64,000 nucleotides of DNA from an uncultured Paracoccaceae bacterium (GTDB lineage: Bacteria > Pseudomonadota > Alphaproteobacteria > Rhodobacterales > Rhodobacteraceae): the NCBI GenBank assembly GCA_913061275.1, contig CAJXSR010000011.1, positions 36,537-100,536 on the forward strand, read 5' to 3'. A program made the translations under genes and the position numbers. The notes beneath the pieces were generated by a model that did no database searches, had not been told where the DNA came from, and saw only the letters and a list, made by a program, of their open reading frames with translations. Below, piece by piece: positions 18,618 to 28,029 of this stretch. The stretch's first letter is position 1; each line of letters starts with the position of its first letter.

Positions 18618-19532
18618 TTATCTTGCGCGTTCTTCTAAGGCTGTTTTGCAATGCGCCACCATATAATCAATAAATAGGCGCACCTTTGGGTCTTGGTGTT
18701 TTTTATGGGGATATAAACAGCCCAGAAAAACAGGGCTGGGTGGGGTTTCTTCAGATACAACGATCAAAGCACCAGATTTTATATGCTTAGACACCTCAAA
18801 TACTGGTTTATTTACAATGCCATGCCCATTTAAGGCCCAATCGGTTAATACCCCACCATCATCAGATTCAAAAGGGCCAGTAACGGCAAATCTTTTGGGT
18901 CCATCGGGTGTTGTTAAATGCCATTGATATTCTTTAGTTCCCGGGAAACGCAACGTCAGGCAATCGTGTTTGTCATTTATTAAATCCTGCCCTGATTTCG
19001 GTAATCCTTTGCGTTCCAAGTATTCTGGGGCTGCACATAAAACGCGCGGGCATTCTGCCACAGTGCGAATACGGTGGTTTGAATCCTCTGGCACACCCAG
19101 AAAAAAAGCGATGTCTAACCCTTCTTCGGTCAGATCAATGCGGCGATCTGACAGGCGCAAGCGCACGTCAATTTCTGGATATTGCCGTTTAAAATCTGGC
19201 ACTGCGGGCGCTATAAACCTTCGGCCCACACCTAATGGGGCAGCCACAAAAATTGACCCACGTGGGTTTTGTGTATTCTCGGCTACTGTTGCTTCGGCTT
19301 CATCGATAGCGCGCAGTATTTTATTAGCGCCTTCATAAAACAACCGCCCTTGTTCGGTTGCTTGCAAACTTCGGGTTGTTCGGTTGAACAAACGCACCCC
19401 CAAATGATTTTCCAATTCAGCGATTCTACTGGAGGCCACTGCAGGTGATACTCTTTGATCGCGCGCAGCCGCAGACATATTGCCCAATTCATATATGCGC
19501 ACAAAAACTTTCAGCTGATTGACATAGGACAT
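18618..19532 (-). CDS. LysR-family regulator beside puuD
   Basis: A 304-residue LysR protein: helix-turn-helix near residues 5-62 (VFVRIYELGNMSAAARDQ, RVSPAVASSRIAEL), then the effector domain. It is divergent from puuD across 150 bases and convergent with uraH. Location makes it the probable regulator of urate breakdown, with urate, HIU or allantoin as possible effector; this is inference. I saw no strong palindrome in the shared 150-base gap. Confidence 0.85.
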   Translation of the reverse strand: MSYVNQLKVFVRIYELGNMSAAARDQRVSPAVASSRIAELENHLGVRLFNRTTRSLQATEQGRLFYEGANKILRAIDEAEATVAENTQNPRGSIFVAAPLGVGRRFIAPAVPDFKRQYPEIDVRLRLSDRRIDLTEEGLDIAFFLGVPEDSNHRIRTVAECPRVLCAAPEYLERKGLPKSGQDLINDKHDCLTLRFPGTKEYQWHLTTPDGPKRFAVTGPFESDDGGVLTDWALNGHGIVNKPVFEVSKHIKSGALIVVSEETPPSPVFLGCLYPHKKHQDPKVRLFIDYMVAHCKTALEERAR

Positions 19533-19682
19533 GTTGGGAATCCTTACTTCTTACCGTACTACTTCTTTACCTCATTAACGTACAATCCTATTATCACATT
19601 AATTTTGAAAGTGTTCTGCAATTATTTAAATTTACCATTGAAAAAAATTAACGCACTATACGCTAAACTAAGGGGAAAACTC

Positions 19683-20918
19683 ATGTATGATATGGCTGTA
19701 CTGTTCGAATGGCTGGAATTTGCAGTGCGTTGGCTGCATGTGATTACCGCCATTGCATGGATTGGGTCGTCGTTTTATTTTATCGCCCTTGATTTGGGCC
19801 TGCGCAAAACGCCAAACCTTCCCAAGGGGGCGCATGGTGAAGAATGGCAAGTGCATGGTGGCGGGTTTTACCATATTCAGAAATATCTGGTGGCACCTGC
19901 AGCGCTACCAGAACACCTGACGTGGTTTAAATGGGAAAGCTATGTAACATGGCTATCGGGTTTTGCCATGATGTTTGTGGTCTATTACTTAGGGGCTGAT
20001 TTGTATCTGATTGACCCCGATGTTGCCGATATTTCACCTGTGCAAGCCGTGATGATTTCTATTGCATCTTTAGGCGCGGTTTGGGTGATTTATGACCAAA
20101 TTTGTAAATCAAAGTTTGGCGATGACAATACCCGCCTGATGATCTTTTTGTACATTTTACTTGTGGCTTTGGCATATGGTTATACGCAAGTATTCAGTGG
20201 GCGTGCTACAATGCTGCACTTAGGGGCAATCACGGCTACGGTTATGTCGGGGAATGTGTTTTTTATTATCATGCCAAACCAACGCATTGTTGTGGCAGAT
20301 TTACAGGCTGGGCGCACGCCTGACCCTAAGTACGGTAAAATTGCAAAACAGCGTTCGACACATAATAATTATCTGACATTACCAGTTATCTTTTTGATGC
20401 TGTCCACGCATTACCCTCTTGCCTTTGCAACGCAATACAACTGGGTGATTGCCAGCCTTGTATTTTTGATGGGCGTAACCATTAGGCATTATTTTAACAG
20501 CATTCATGCACGTTCAGGCAACCCGCACTGGACATGGATTGTGACCACCTTATTGTTTATTGCTGCAATGTGGTTGTCATCAATTCAGCCTGAACCCACA
20601 GAAGAGGCGCGCGCAGAGAGTTTAACACTAACACAACAGAAGTTCGCAAATGCGGATGGGTTTGCGCAAGTACATGATATTGTATTGGGGCGGTGTTCGA
20701 TGTGCCATGCACAAGAGCCGTTTTATGAAGGTATCCGTTGGGCACCAAAAGGCGTGTTGCTGGAAACAGAAAAACAGATAGCAAGCCGCGCAAAACAGAT
20801 ATTCCTACATTCGGGTATCACCCGTGCCATGCCGCCTGCGAATGTCAGTTTCATGGAAGAAGCTGAACGGCGCATTATTGCAAAGTGGTATCGCTCTGTC
20901 GAAAAACCATTGTTTTAG
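19683..20918 (+). CDS. puuD: Membrane urate oxidase PuuD with cytochrome c domain
   Basis: Oxidises urate to 5-hydroxyisourate at the membrane, passing electrons to a C-terminal c-type heme and presumably to the respiratory chain rather than to free oxygen. The start is set at the ATG at 19683 (AAGGGG seven bases upstream); the open frame back to 19455 is upstream noise over the LysR gene. The protein has 411 residues: several transmembrane helices from about residue 6 (FAVRWLHVITAIAWIGSSFYF), family segment WKWESYVTWLSGFA near 80, and one heme site CSMCH near residue 338. It stops two bases before the convergent LysR gene. Confidence 0.9.
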   Translation: MYDMAVLFEWLEFAVRWLHVITAIAWIGSSFYFIALDLGLRKTPNLPKGAHGEEWQVHGGGFYHIQKYLVAPAALPEHLTWFKWESYVTWLSGFAMMFVVYYLGADLYLIDPDVADISPVQAVMISIASLGAVWVIYDQICKSKFGDDNTRLMIFLYILLVALAYGYTQVFSGRATMLHLGAITATVMSGNVFFIIMPNQRIVVADLQAGRTPDPKYGKIAKQRSTHNNYLTLPVIFLMLSTHYPLAFATQYNWVIASLVFLMGVTIRHYFNSIHARSGNPHWTWIVTTLLFIAAMWLSSIQPEPTEEARAESLTLTQQKFANADGFAQVHDIVLGRCSMCHAQEPFYEGIRWAPKGVLLETEKQIASRAKQIFLHSGITRAMPPANVSFMEEAERRIIAKWYRSVEKPLF

Positions 20919-20920
20919 GG

Positions 20921-21835
20921 TTAGGTAGAAGGGGCTTGGCTAGCAGCTATAATCCAGTCACGAACCGACTTAGCATCTTGTGACAACTCGGCATTCTCTG
21001 ACCAGACAAGATAGAACTCTTTGCCACTGTTCCATTCCCATGGACCGACTTGCGTCAGTAGATTTGCATCAATCATACGTCTTGTCACGTGTTCCCATCC
21101 TAACGAAATACCTTGCCCGGCCATGACTGCATGCAACACAAGTGCGTAGTCATTTAGGCGCAAGCCCTGGCCGTTTTCATGGTACTTAAAGCCAAAATTC
21201 TGAAAGAAATCGGCCCAAGTGGGACTGTAACGATGGGGTTCTTCCAGATTTATTAATTGGGCTGACATCAAGTCCTCTATTTTGTCGATGGCGGGATGGG
21301 AATTCTTCCATGCAGGGCTGGCAACTGCCATAACTGATTCTTTGGCAATGGATGTTGTTTCATACCCATCCCATTTACCATCGCCACGCCAAACGGCGAG
21401 GCTTATATCCTCTTGGACTAGATCGAGATATTTGTCGGTAGTCTGAACCCGAAGGTCAATATTGGGATGTTGATCGTGAAAGTCCTGCAAGCGGGGGATC
21501 ATCCAATAATTGGCGAAAGCGGTTGTGACAGATAGGGTAACATGACGGCCCTTATGTTGCCCTTGCAGATATTTTACAGTTCGTAATATACGGTCAAACC
21601 CTTGATATACATCATGTCTTAACATTTCACCCGCGCTAGTCAGTGTTATAATACGGTGGCGACGGTGAAACAGCTTTGTGCCGATCGCATGTTCTAGTTT
21701 GCGCACAGATTGGCTGATGGCGGGTTGGCTTACACCCATTTCTTTGGCTGCATTTGTGAAAGACCCAAGACGTGCGGAAGCTTCAAAGGCTGAAAGGTGG
21801 TTAAGGGATTCTATGGATTTCAGAAGTTCTAGCAT
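20921..21835 (-). CDS. LysR-family (GcvA-like) regulator divergent to the methyltransferase
   Basis: A 304-residue LysR protein with HTH at about residues 10-70 (HLSAFEASARLGSFTNAA, GVSQPAISQSVRKLE) and an effector domain resembling GcvA-type regulators (TTAFANYWMIPRLQDF). It is divergent from the MttB-family gene across 88 bases. Within that gap CTAAC-TTAAT-GTTAG (21899-21913) touches the methyltransferase ribosome-binding site, a possible operator. Target inferred from location. Confidence 0.85.
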   Translation of the reverse strand: MLELLKSIESLNHLSAFEASARLGSFTNAAKEMGVSQPAISQSVRKLEHAIGTKLFHRRHRIITLTSAGEMLRHDVYQGFDRILRTVKYLQGQHKGRHVTLSVTTAFANYWMIPRLQDFHDQHPNIDLRVQTTDKYLDLVQEDISLAVWRGDGKWDGYETTSIAKESVMAVASPAWKNSHPAIDKIEDLMSAQLINLEEPHRYSPTWADFFQNFGFKYHENGQGLRLNDYALVLHAVMAGQGISLGWEHVTRRMIDANLLTQVGPWEWNSGKEFYLVWSENAELSQDAKSVRDWIIAASQAPST

Positions 21836-21923
21836 AACTACAGTTTATGCAAAACGATAGAATTTACCAGCGTTACAAGCGAATATTTTTTACTTACTCT
21901 AACTTAATGTTAGGAGGGGGTTT

Positions 21924-23464
21924 ATGAACGATGCAGTGAAATCAGCTCGGAGAAAGCGGACTCCACGGAGTGAGCGTGGGCAGCGGGCCCAATCACCGAC
22001 TGCCCCATATATCAAACGCGTGTTGCCCTTTTATGATATTTTAGACGAAGAGCAGATCGTTAAGATCGAAGATCAGGCAGATTGGCTGATCCAAGAGGTT
22101 GGAATTGCGTTCAAGGATGATCCCGTGGCCCTTGATATTTGGCGTAAGGCAGGTGCAAGCGTGGATGACGATGACCGTGTTCGGTTGCCAAAAGGGATGG
22201 CACGGGAATTGTGCAAAACTATTCCATCTGAGTTTACTCAAGTTGCCCTAAACCCTGCACGTTCCGTGCGCATTGGTGGTAATAATCAGGTTTTTGCATC
22301 GGTTTATGGCCCGCCATTTGTACGGTGCCTTGATAAGGGACGTCGTTACGGCTCGATTGAGGATTTTGAGAAACTATTGAAGCTGGTTTACATGCTTCCT
22401 AATATTCATCACAGCGGATTTGTTGTGTGTGAACCTACTGATGTACCTGTAAGCACGCGGCATTTGGACATGCTTTATTTACACATGACTGCCAGTGATA
22501 AACCGCATCTGGGTGCGATTGTGGAAAAAGAACGTGCCGAAGATAGCGTCGCAATGGCCCGCATTTTGCATGGAAGTGAAGTGTTCGACAATAATTGTAC
22601 GATAATGGGTAATACTAACACCAACTCGCCGCTTTTGGTAGACCGCGTGGTGAGCGAAGCCATTCAGGTGTATAACGGATCTGGACAGGGTATTATGGTT
22701 TCGCCCTTTATTTTACAAGGTGCTATGGGCCCTGTCAGTACCGCCGCCTGCATTGCACAAGCTTTGGCAGAGGCAATGATCTGCGGGGCGTTTAGCCAGT
22801 TGGTTCGTCCTGGTTCGCCGTTTATATTGGGTAATTTTTGTCCTCTATGAGCCTTAAGTCTGGGGCGCCAACGTTTGGCATGCCAGAGCCGGTGATTAGC
22901 AATTATGTCATTGGACAACTGGCACGTCGATTGAATGTACCGATGCGCTGTGGCGGCTCGTTGACGGCATCTAAAGTGGCAGACGCACAAGCGATGGCTG
23001 AGTCTGTGGACAGTATGCATTCAACGATGATGGCAGGGTCTCAGTTTATTTTACAATCGGCAGGTTGGTTGGAAGGTGGGCTTTCTACGGGGTATGAAAA
23101 ACTGGTATTAGATGCAGACCGCTTGGGTGGTTACCAGAAAATCTTGGGTGAAGGTTTGGACTTATCGGAAGAAGGTCTGGCAAGAGATGCGCTGGCTGCG
23201 GTTGAGCCAGGTGGGCATTTCTTAGGCTCAGATCATACAATGCGTAATTATGAACATGCGTTTTATGATGCGCCATTGTCAGATAGCGAAAGCTGCGAGC
23301 AATGGGAAGAAAACGGATCAAAAGATGCATTGGTTCGCGCGAATGAACGCTGGAAAAAGTTACTGAATGAGTATGAAGAACCGCCTATCGATCAGGCTGT
23401 GAAAGAGGAATTACAGGCCTATGTGACCAAGCGCAAAGAAGAATTGCCTGAGGCGTGGTATTAA
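21924..23464 (+). pseudogene. MttB-family corrinoid methyltransferase, interrupted by a one-base frameshift
   Basis: Trimethylamine/glycine-betaine methyltransferase family (COG5598). The reading frame is split: 21924-22850 ends in GNFCPL-stop, and the rest continues in another frame from SSMSLKSGAPTFG to 23464. The break maps to five T at 22835-22839. One more T would read GNF-L-SSMSLKSGAP and restore a single chain of about 513 residues, a normal length for the family. No in-frame amber codon marks a pyrrolysine site, so it would belong to the non-pyrrolysine group that includes the betaine methyltransferase MtgB. The substrate is unknown and no corrinoid protein gene is adjacent. A strong GGAGGGGG site precedes the start. 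True decay, an assembly slip and ribosomal frameshifting on the U-run all remain possible. Confidence 0.85.
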
Positions 23465-23579
23465 CCTCTCGTATGCATGTGGGTATTACACCGCGAAATA
23501 TAAGGTTTACTTTACAGGTAAACGATGTGTTCTCATTAACAATGCGTTAGGGATGACGTTACGTATACCAGTTTAAGTA

Positions 23580-24791
23580 ATGAAAGTTTACAAAATGACT
23601 GCACATGAAAAATTTGAAGATGATTTAGCGACCCGACTGCAAGAGGTTCGCGATGCAGGATTGTATAAATCCGAGCGTGTGATTACCAGCCCGCAAGGGG
23701 GATCGGTGTTGCTGGCAGATGGCAGTGAAGTTATTAACCTTTGCGCGAATAACTACCTTGGGCTTGCGGATAACCCAGTTCTGGTTGCAACTGCCAAAGA
23801 TGCATTGGATCGTTATGGTTACGGCATGGCGTCAGTGCGTTTTATTTGTGGAACGCAGGAAGAGCATCACCAGTTAGAAGCGCGTATAGCGAAGTTTTTG
23901 GGTTTTGAAGATGCAATTTTATATGCGTCATGTTTTGACGCGAATGCAGGACTGTTCGAAACTTTATTGGGGCCTGATGACGCGATTATTTCAGATGCAT
24001 TGAACCATGCGTCGATCATTGACGGAGTGCGCTTATGCAAAGCACAAAGGTATCGCTATGCGAACTCGGATATGGCAGATTTGGAAGCGAAGCTGATTGA
24101 GGCGCAAGGCGCCAAGCATCGATTAATTGCGACAGATGGTGTATTTTCGATGGATGGGTATATCGCAAAATTGGGCGAGATTTGTGATCTTGCAGAAAAA
24201 TACGATGCGATGGTTATGGTAGATGACAGCCATGCGGTTGGTTTCGTCGGCGCACATGGGCGCGGCAGTATTGAACATTGTAATGTGATGGGCCGCGTTG
24301 ATATTGTTACGGGTACATTGGGCAAAGCACTTGGCGGCGCGTTGGGTGGATATACGGCGGGCTCTGCACGTGCAGTGGATTGGCTGCGGCAACGCTCGCG
24401 CCCTTACCTGTTTTCAAATACTCTAGCGCCTGTAATTGCCGCTACATCATTGAAAGTATTCGATATGTTAGATGATGGTGACGAATTGCGCGCAGTGTTG
24501 TGGCGCAATGCTGGGCATTTTCGTACTAAAATGGGTGCGCTGGGCTTTGAGTTATTGCCAGGTGAACATGCGATTATTCCAGTGATGGTACGGGATCCGA
24601 AACTGGCGCAAAAAATGGCGGCGCGGTTGAATGACAAAGGGGTGTTTGTAACAGCGTTTTCCTACCCAGTAGTGCCGTTGAAACAAGACCGTATTCGAAC
24701 GCAAATGTCGGCGGCGCATACGATTGAACAGTTGGATGAAGCGATTGGTGCTTTTGCCGAAGTGGGCCGTGAGTTGGGAGTGATAAAATGA
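23580..24791 (+). CDS. kbl: Glycine C-acetyltransferase (2-amino-3-ketobutyrate CoA ligase)
   Basis: Cleaves 2-amino-3-ketobutyrate with CoA to glycine and acetyl-CoA. A 403-residue PLP enzyme of the alpha-oxoamine synthase family: [43 protein letters not shown] and the PLP lysine in [10 protein letters not shown]. The start at 23580 has a weak ribosome site; an ATG five codons on (23595) is possible. The stop overlaps the tdh start (ATGA at 24788-24791). Upstream, GTTTAC-N7-GTAAAC near 23507-23525 could be an operator. Confidence 0.95.
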   Translation: MKVYKMTAHEKFEDDLATRLQEVRDAGLYKSERVITSPQGGSVLLADGSEVINLCANNYLGLADNPVLVATAKDALDRYGYGMASVRFICGTQEEHHQLEARIAKFLGFEDAILYASCFDANAGLFETLLGPDDAIISDALNHASIIDGVRLCKAQRYRYANSDMADLEAKLIEAQGAKHRLIATDGVFSMDGYIAKLGEICDLAEKYDAMVMVDDSHAVGFVGAHGRGSIEHCNVMGRVDIVTGTLGKALGGALGGYTAGSARAVDWLRQRSRPYLFSNTLAPVIAATSLKVFDMLDDGDELRAVLWRNAGHFRTKMGALGFELLPGEHAIIPVMVRDPKLAQKMAARLNDKGVFVTAFSYPVVPLKQDRIRTQMSAAHTIEQLDEAIGAFAEVGRELGVIK

Positions 24792-25825
24792 GCAACCAAA
24801 TGAAAGCCCTTGTAAAGGCGAAAGCAGAAGTTGGATTATGGATGGAAACAGTGCCTGTGCCAGAGATTGGCCGCAGGGAAGTTTTGGTTAAGGTCAAGAA
24901 ATCCGCGATTTGTGGCACGGATGTACACATTTGGAACTGGGATGAATGGAGCCAAAAGGCGGTTCCTGTACCCTTGGTGACAGGGCACGAATTTGTCGGC
25001 GAAATTGTGGAACTTGGCGAAGTGGTTACGGGTTTGACATTAGGTCAACGTGTTTCGGGCGAGGGGCATATTGTGTGTGGGCACTGCCGAAATTGCCGCG
25101 CTGGGCGCGGGCATTTGTGCCGTAATACCAAAGGTGTGGGGGTGAACCATCCTGGCAGCTTTGCTGAATACATTGCGTTACCACATGAAAATATCATTCC
25201 CATTCCAGATGATATACCCGACGAGGTTGCCGCGATTTTTGACCCGTTTGGAAATGCGGTGCATACGGCCCTGTCATTTGATCTGGTCGGTGAAGATGTG
25301 CTGGTAACGGGTGCAGGGCCCATTGGCATTATGGGGGCTTTGGTTGCGCAAAAGGCAGGCGCTCGCAAAGTCGTAATCACGGATATTAATCCTGTGCGCT
25401 TGCAACTGGCCCGCGATTTGGGTGTGCAATATGTGATGAACGCAGCGGATGAAAAAATTCGTGATGTAATGGCTGAAATAGGCATGACCGAAGGCTTTGA
25501 TGTGGGGCTAGAGATGTCAGGTGCACCGGCCGCCTTTCGCGATATGATCGACACGATGAACAACGGCGGCAAAATGGCTGTGCTGGGAATAGCACCCGTT
25601 GGGTTTGCAATCGATTGGAACAAGGTGATTTTCAAGATGCTGCATATCAAGGGCATCTATGGACGTGAGATGTTTGAAACCTGGTACAAGATGATTGCCC
25701 TTGTACAGGGCGGTTTGGATGTATCGGGGTTAATCACGCACCGCATTGGAGTTGATGATTTCGAGGCGGGTTTTGAGGCGATGATCGATGGATCTGCGGG
25801 CAAAGTTGTTATGGATTGGGAATAA
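24788..25825 (+). CDS. tdh: L-Threonine 3-dehydrogenase
   Basis: Oxidises L-threonine to 2-amino-3-ketobutyrate with NAD+, the substrate of Kbl. A 345-residue zinc alcohol-dehydrogenase family member: [13 protein letters not shown] (catalytic zinc Cys), GHEFVGE (zinc His/Glu), the structural-zinc cluster [15 protein letters not shown], and Rossmann [13 protein letters not shown]. It overlaps kbl by four bases, the standard order. The pair makes glycine and acetyl-CoA, and glycine is the co-substrate of BhcC. Confidence 0.96.
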   Translation: MSNQMKALVKAKAEVGLWMETVPVPEIGRREVLVKVKKSAICGTDVHIWNWDEWSQKAVPVPLVTGHEFVGEIVELGEVVTGLTLGQRVSGEGHIVCGHCRNCRAGRGHLCRNTKGVGVNHPGSFAEYIALPHENIIPIPDDIPDEVAAIFDPFGNAVHTALSFDLVGEDVLVTGAGPIGIMGALVAQKAGARKVVITDINPVRLQLARDLGVQYVMNAADEKIRDVMAEIGMTEGFDVGLEMSGAPAAFRDMIDTMNNGGKMAVLGIAPVGFAIDWNKVIFKMLHIKGIYGREMFETWYKMIALVQGGLDVSGLITHRIGVDDFEAGFEAMIDGSAGKVVMDWE

Positions 25826-25836
25826 AGGGGTACTGA

Positions 25837-25945
25837 ATGACTAAGAAGACATTACCAAGCTAACAAATTTGTAGGCCAGATGTATGATGCCGAAATTCAA
25901 GGGGCACCGCTTTATGATGCGAACGGGGCTAATATGCGGGCTTAA
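25837..25945 (+). pseudogene. Decayed gene fragment after tdh
   Basis: A good ribosome site (AAAGGGG, about seven bases) leads to an ATG at 25837 reading only MTKKTLPS before a stop. A second frame then continues without break as YQANKFVGQMYDAEIQGAPL and on to MRA-stop at 25943-25945. This looks like the start of a third gene of the kbl-tdh operon, cut down by deletion and frameshift. I do not recognise the parent family. It overlaps the 3' end of the convergent regulator. Confidence 0.4.
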
Positions 25946-26958
25946 TTGGTATCAGAATTCCAACCTTTTCTAAAAGACTGAGGAGAGGCTCCGAACTTGG
26001 CTTTAAACCGTTTTCCCAACTGTGAAGTGCTGTTAAAACCTGTTGCCATCGCAATTTCTGTGACAGATAAATTGGTTTCGTTTAGTAGTGCATGGGCGCG
26101 TGATACACGCAAATCAAAATAGAACTGGCTTGGTGTCATTAAAACATATTTTTTAAACAGCCGTTCAAGTTGCCTGCGTGAGGTTTGCACATGTTCAGCT
26201 AGTTCGGATATATCAACTGGCTCTTCTAGGTTTTCTTCCATATACTGCATGGCATTGATTAATCGTTGATTTCGGCTACCCAATGCAACGGAATAGGCTG
26301 ATTTTTGCGGGGTGCCTTGGTTATGGCTGCGCGAATGGATACACATATCTGCCACGATAATTGCAAGATCCTTACCGTGGTCAGCTTCTATAATATCTAG
26401 CATCATGTCCGTTGCTGCATTTCCGCCTCCGCAGGTCATCAACCCGTCATCGTTTTCGTATAAATTTGGGGTAGGCTCTAACCCAGGAAAATATTCTGAA
26501 AAGGAAGGCTGGTTTTCCCAATGTAGTGTGAACCGTCTATCCGTTAACAACCCAGCCTTGGCCAATGCAAACGTGCCAGTACAAATGCCGCCGACAACAC
26601 TGCCGAATGCACGTTGGCGGTTTAACCAGTGAATTGTTTTTTGACTGGCTGCTGAGATTGGTTCTATGCCTGAACAGACAAAAGAAAGCGCCTCTTTTGG
26701 AAGCGGCTCTAATGCCATATCGGGGATGATCTTTACGTAATTGGAGCATGTGACAGGGTCTCCGTGTTCAGACATCGTAAACCAACGATAAAGCTCTTTT
26801 TTGCTGATTTGATTTGCAATACGAAGCGGCTCAACAGCCGCGCTAAATGCGAGCATGGTCAGTTTGGGAAGCAGTAAAAAGTAAAAATCTTTTGGCGCGC
26901 CGTCAAAGTTTATTTTGAAACTGGCCGCGCCTTTAGGGATGAAATTTTCAGGTATCAT
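25942..26958 (-). CDS. GlxA-family AraC-type transcriptional regulator
   Basis: A protein of 338 residues: N-terminal DJ-1/PfpI-like domain (LPKLTMLAFSAAVEPLRIAN; GGICTGTFALAKAGLL, with the nucleophile-elbow-like Cys) and C-terminal AraC helix-turn-helix at about 230-330 (LAEHVQTSRRQLERLFKKY, TGFNSTSQLGKRFKAKF). Relatives such as GbdR and CdhR control betaine and carnitine use in pseudomonads. Near an MttB-family gene that role is attractive but unproven. GGAGC precedes the ATG. It is convergent with tdh and its remnant. Confidence 0.88.
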   Translation of the reverse strand: MIPENFIPKGAASFKINFDGAPKDFYFLLLPKLTMLAFSAAVEPLRIANQISKKELYRWFTMSEHGDPVTCSNYVKIIPDMALEPLPKEALSFVCSGIEPISAASQKTIHWLNRQRAFGSVVGGICTGTFALAKAGLLTDRRFTLHWENQPSFSEYFPGLEPTPNLYENDDGLMTCGGGNAATDMMLDIIEADHGKDLAIIVADMCIHSRSHNQGTPQKSAYSVALGSRNQRLINAMQYMEENLEEPVDISELAEHVQTSRRQLERLFKKYVLMTPSQFYFDLRVSRAHALLNETNLSVTEIAMATGFNSTSQLGKRFKAKFGASPQSFRKGWNSDTN

Positions 26959-27081
26959 TGCCAGCTCCTAACACAAATTAGTACAAGATACATTTGAAAA
27001 CAATGAACCAAAATGTGTGATCCTTTTGATTAATGTTTTATATAACCTTATTATTCCTCAACCAAGTGTCGTGTGACAGAA

Positions 27082-27543
27082 TTAATCTGTGTATTCTGAA
27101 GTATCCCCCATTAAATACCTAGGCCCGCTGCCTTTAGTGCGCGCCACATCTTCAGGGTTGTACAATTTACATTTTTGCAGCGATAAACAACCGCAACCGA
27201 TACACCCATCCAGATCATCGCGCAGTTTTGTCAGTGTCTCAATCCGTGCATCTAGTTCTTTGCGAAACTTTACTGCAATACGGCCCCAATCAGCTTTGTT
27301 TGGTGTACGTGCCTTTGGTAACATTCGTAGCTGCTCGGCAATCTGATCAATGGTGAAACCGAATTGCTGAGCAATGCGCACAAAACTGAGGCGGCGAATG
27401 TCAGCACGGCGAAACTGTCTTTGCCCGCCAGTATTTCGATCTGGGTGTATCAGCCCTTGGGTTTCATAATAGCGAATGGCGGAAACTGCAATTCCTGTAC
27501 GTGTTGATAGTTGACCGATGGTAAGAGCATCCGTTGGGTGCAT
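27082..27543 (-). CDS. soxR: Redox-sensitive regulator SoxR (MerR family, [2Fe-2S])
   Basis: A protein of 153 residues. The MerR helix-turn-helix lies at about 8-75 (TIGQLSTRTGIAVSAIRYYE), then a dimerisation helix, then the iron-sulfur ligand motif CIGCGCLSLQKC, the hallmark of SoxR. It senses redox-cycling compounds or superoxide through cluster oxidation. AAGGA precedes the ATG. It is divergent from a VOC-family gene whose promoter has the stretched spacing MerR proteins need, so that gene is the likely target. Confidence 0.93.
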   Translation of the reverse strand: MHPTDALTIGQLSTRTGIAVSAIRYYETQGLIHPDRNTGGQRQFRRADIRRLSFVRIAQQFGFTIDQIAEQLRMLPKARTPNKADWGRIAVKFRKELDARIETLTKLRDDLDGCIGCGCLSLQKCKLYNPEDVARTKGSGPRYLMGDTSEYTD

Positions 27544-27567
27544 GGAGTAATCCTTTGTGAAAAAATA

Positions 27568-27600
27568 CCTTGACTTAAAGTTAGGTTTAGCAATTACGAT
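27568..27600 (+). promoter_or_regulatory. MerR-type promoter with 19-bp spacer, candidate SoxR site
   Basis: TTGACT (27570-27575) and TACGAT (27595-27600) are separated by 19 bases instead of the usual 17, the signature of promoters that MerR-family activators untwist. The spacer carries TAAA-N6-TTTA (27576-27589), and ACCT-N12-AGGT straddles the -35. It points at the VOC gene starting at 27646. SoxR binding is inferred. Confidence 0.6.
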
Positions 27601-27645
27601 AGAAAAATCAAGATAGAATCAAAGTTCAAAATAGAAGGAAAGAAA

Positions 27646-28029
27646 ATGCCACAGGCAATTTTAGAACACGTAAACGTCACTGTAAGCGACCCTAAAGCCA
27701 CGGCAGATATGCTGTGTGCTTTGTTTGATTGGCGGGTCAGATGGCATGGCGACGCCAAAGAAGGCGGCACAACATATCATGTAGGCAGTGACAACAGCTA
27801 TGTCGCAGTTTTCTCGAAGGGTGGGGCAGCCAAAGCAGGCAACAGTTATGACACGCCCGGTGCGATGAACCACATTGGCGTGGTAGTGGATGATATAGAG
27901 GCCATCGATCTGCGCGTAAGAAATGCTGGTTTTAAAACACATTCACACGCGGATTATGAACCAGGGAAACGGTTTTACTTTGATGCCCATGACGGCATTG
28001 AGATAGAGGTGGTCAGTTACCAAACCTAG
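27646..28029 (+). CDS. VOC-family (glyoxalase/dioxygenase fold) protein, likely SoxR target
   Basis: A small 127-residue vicinal-oxygen-chelate protein: ILEHVNVTVSDPKATADML begins the first beta-alpha-beta-beta-beta unit and AMNHIGVVVDDIEAIDLRV the second, with His and the C-terminal Glu of IEIEVVSYQ as possible metal ligands. Roles in the fold range from glyoxalase to antibiotic binding, so the substrate is open. SoxR control would suggest handling of a redox-cycling or electrophilic compound. AAGGA precedes the ATG. Its stop overlaps that of the convergent regulator within CTAG (28026-28029). Confidence 0.82.
   Translation: MPQAILEHVNVTVSDPKATADMLCALFDWRVRWHGDAKEGGTTYHVGSDNSYVAVFSKGGAAKAGNSYDTPGAMNHIGVVVDDIEAIDLRVRNAGFKTHSHADYEPGKRFYFDAHDGIEIEVVSYQT

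Noticed and set aside
19455..19682. N-terminal extension of PuuD
   Set aside because: The extension overlaps the divergent LysR gene and intergenic DNA, while the ATG at 19683 has a good ribosome site and matches the family start.
25045..25656. 203-residue open frame opposite tdh
   Set aside because: Antisense shadow of a complete, well conserved gene; Ser/Thr/Pro-rich composition typical of spurious frames.
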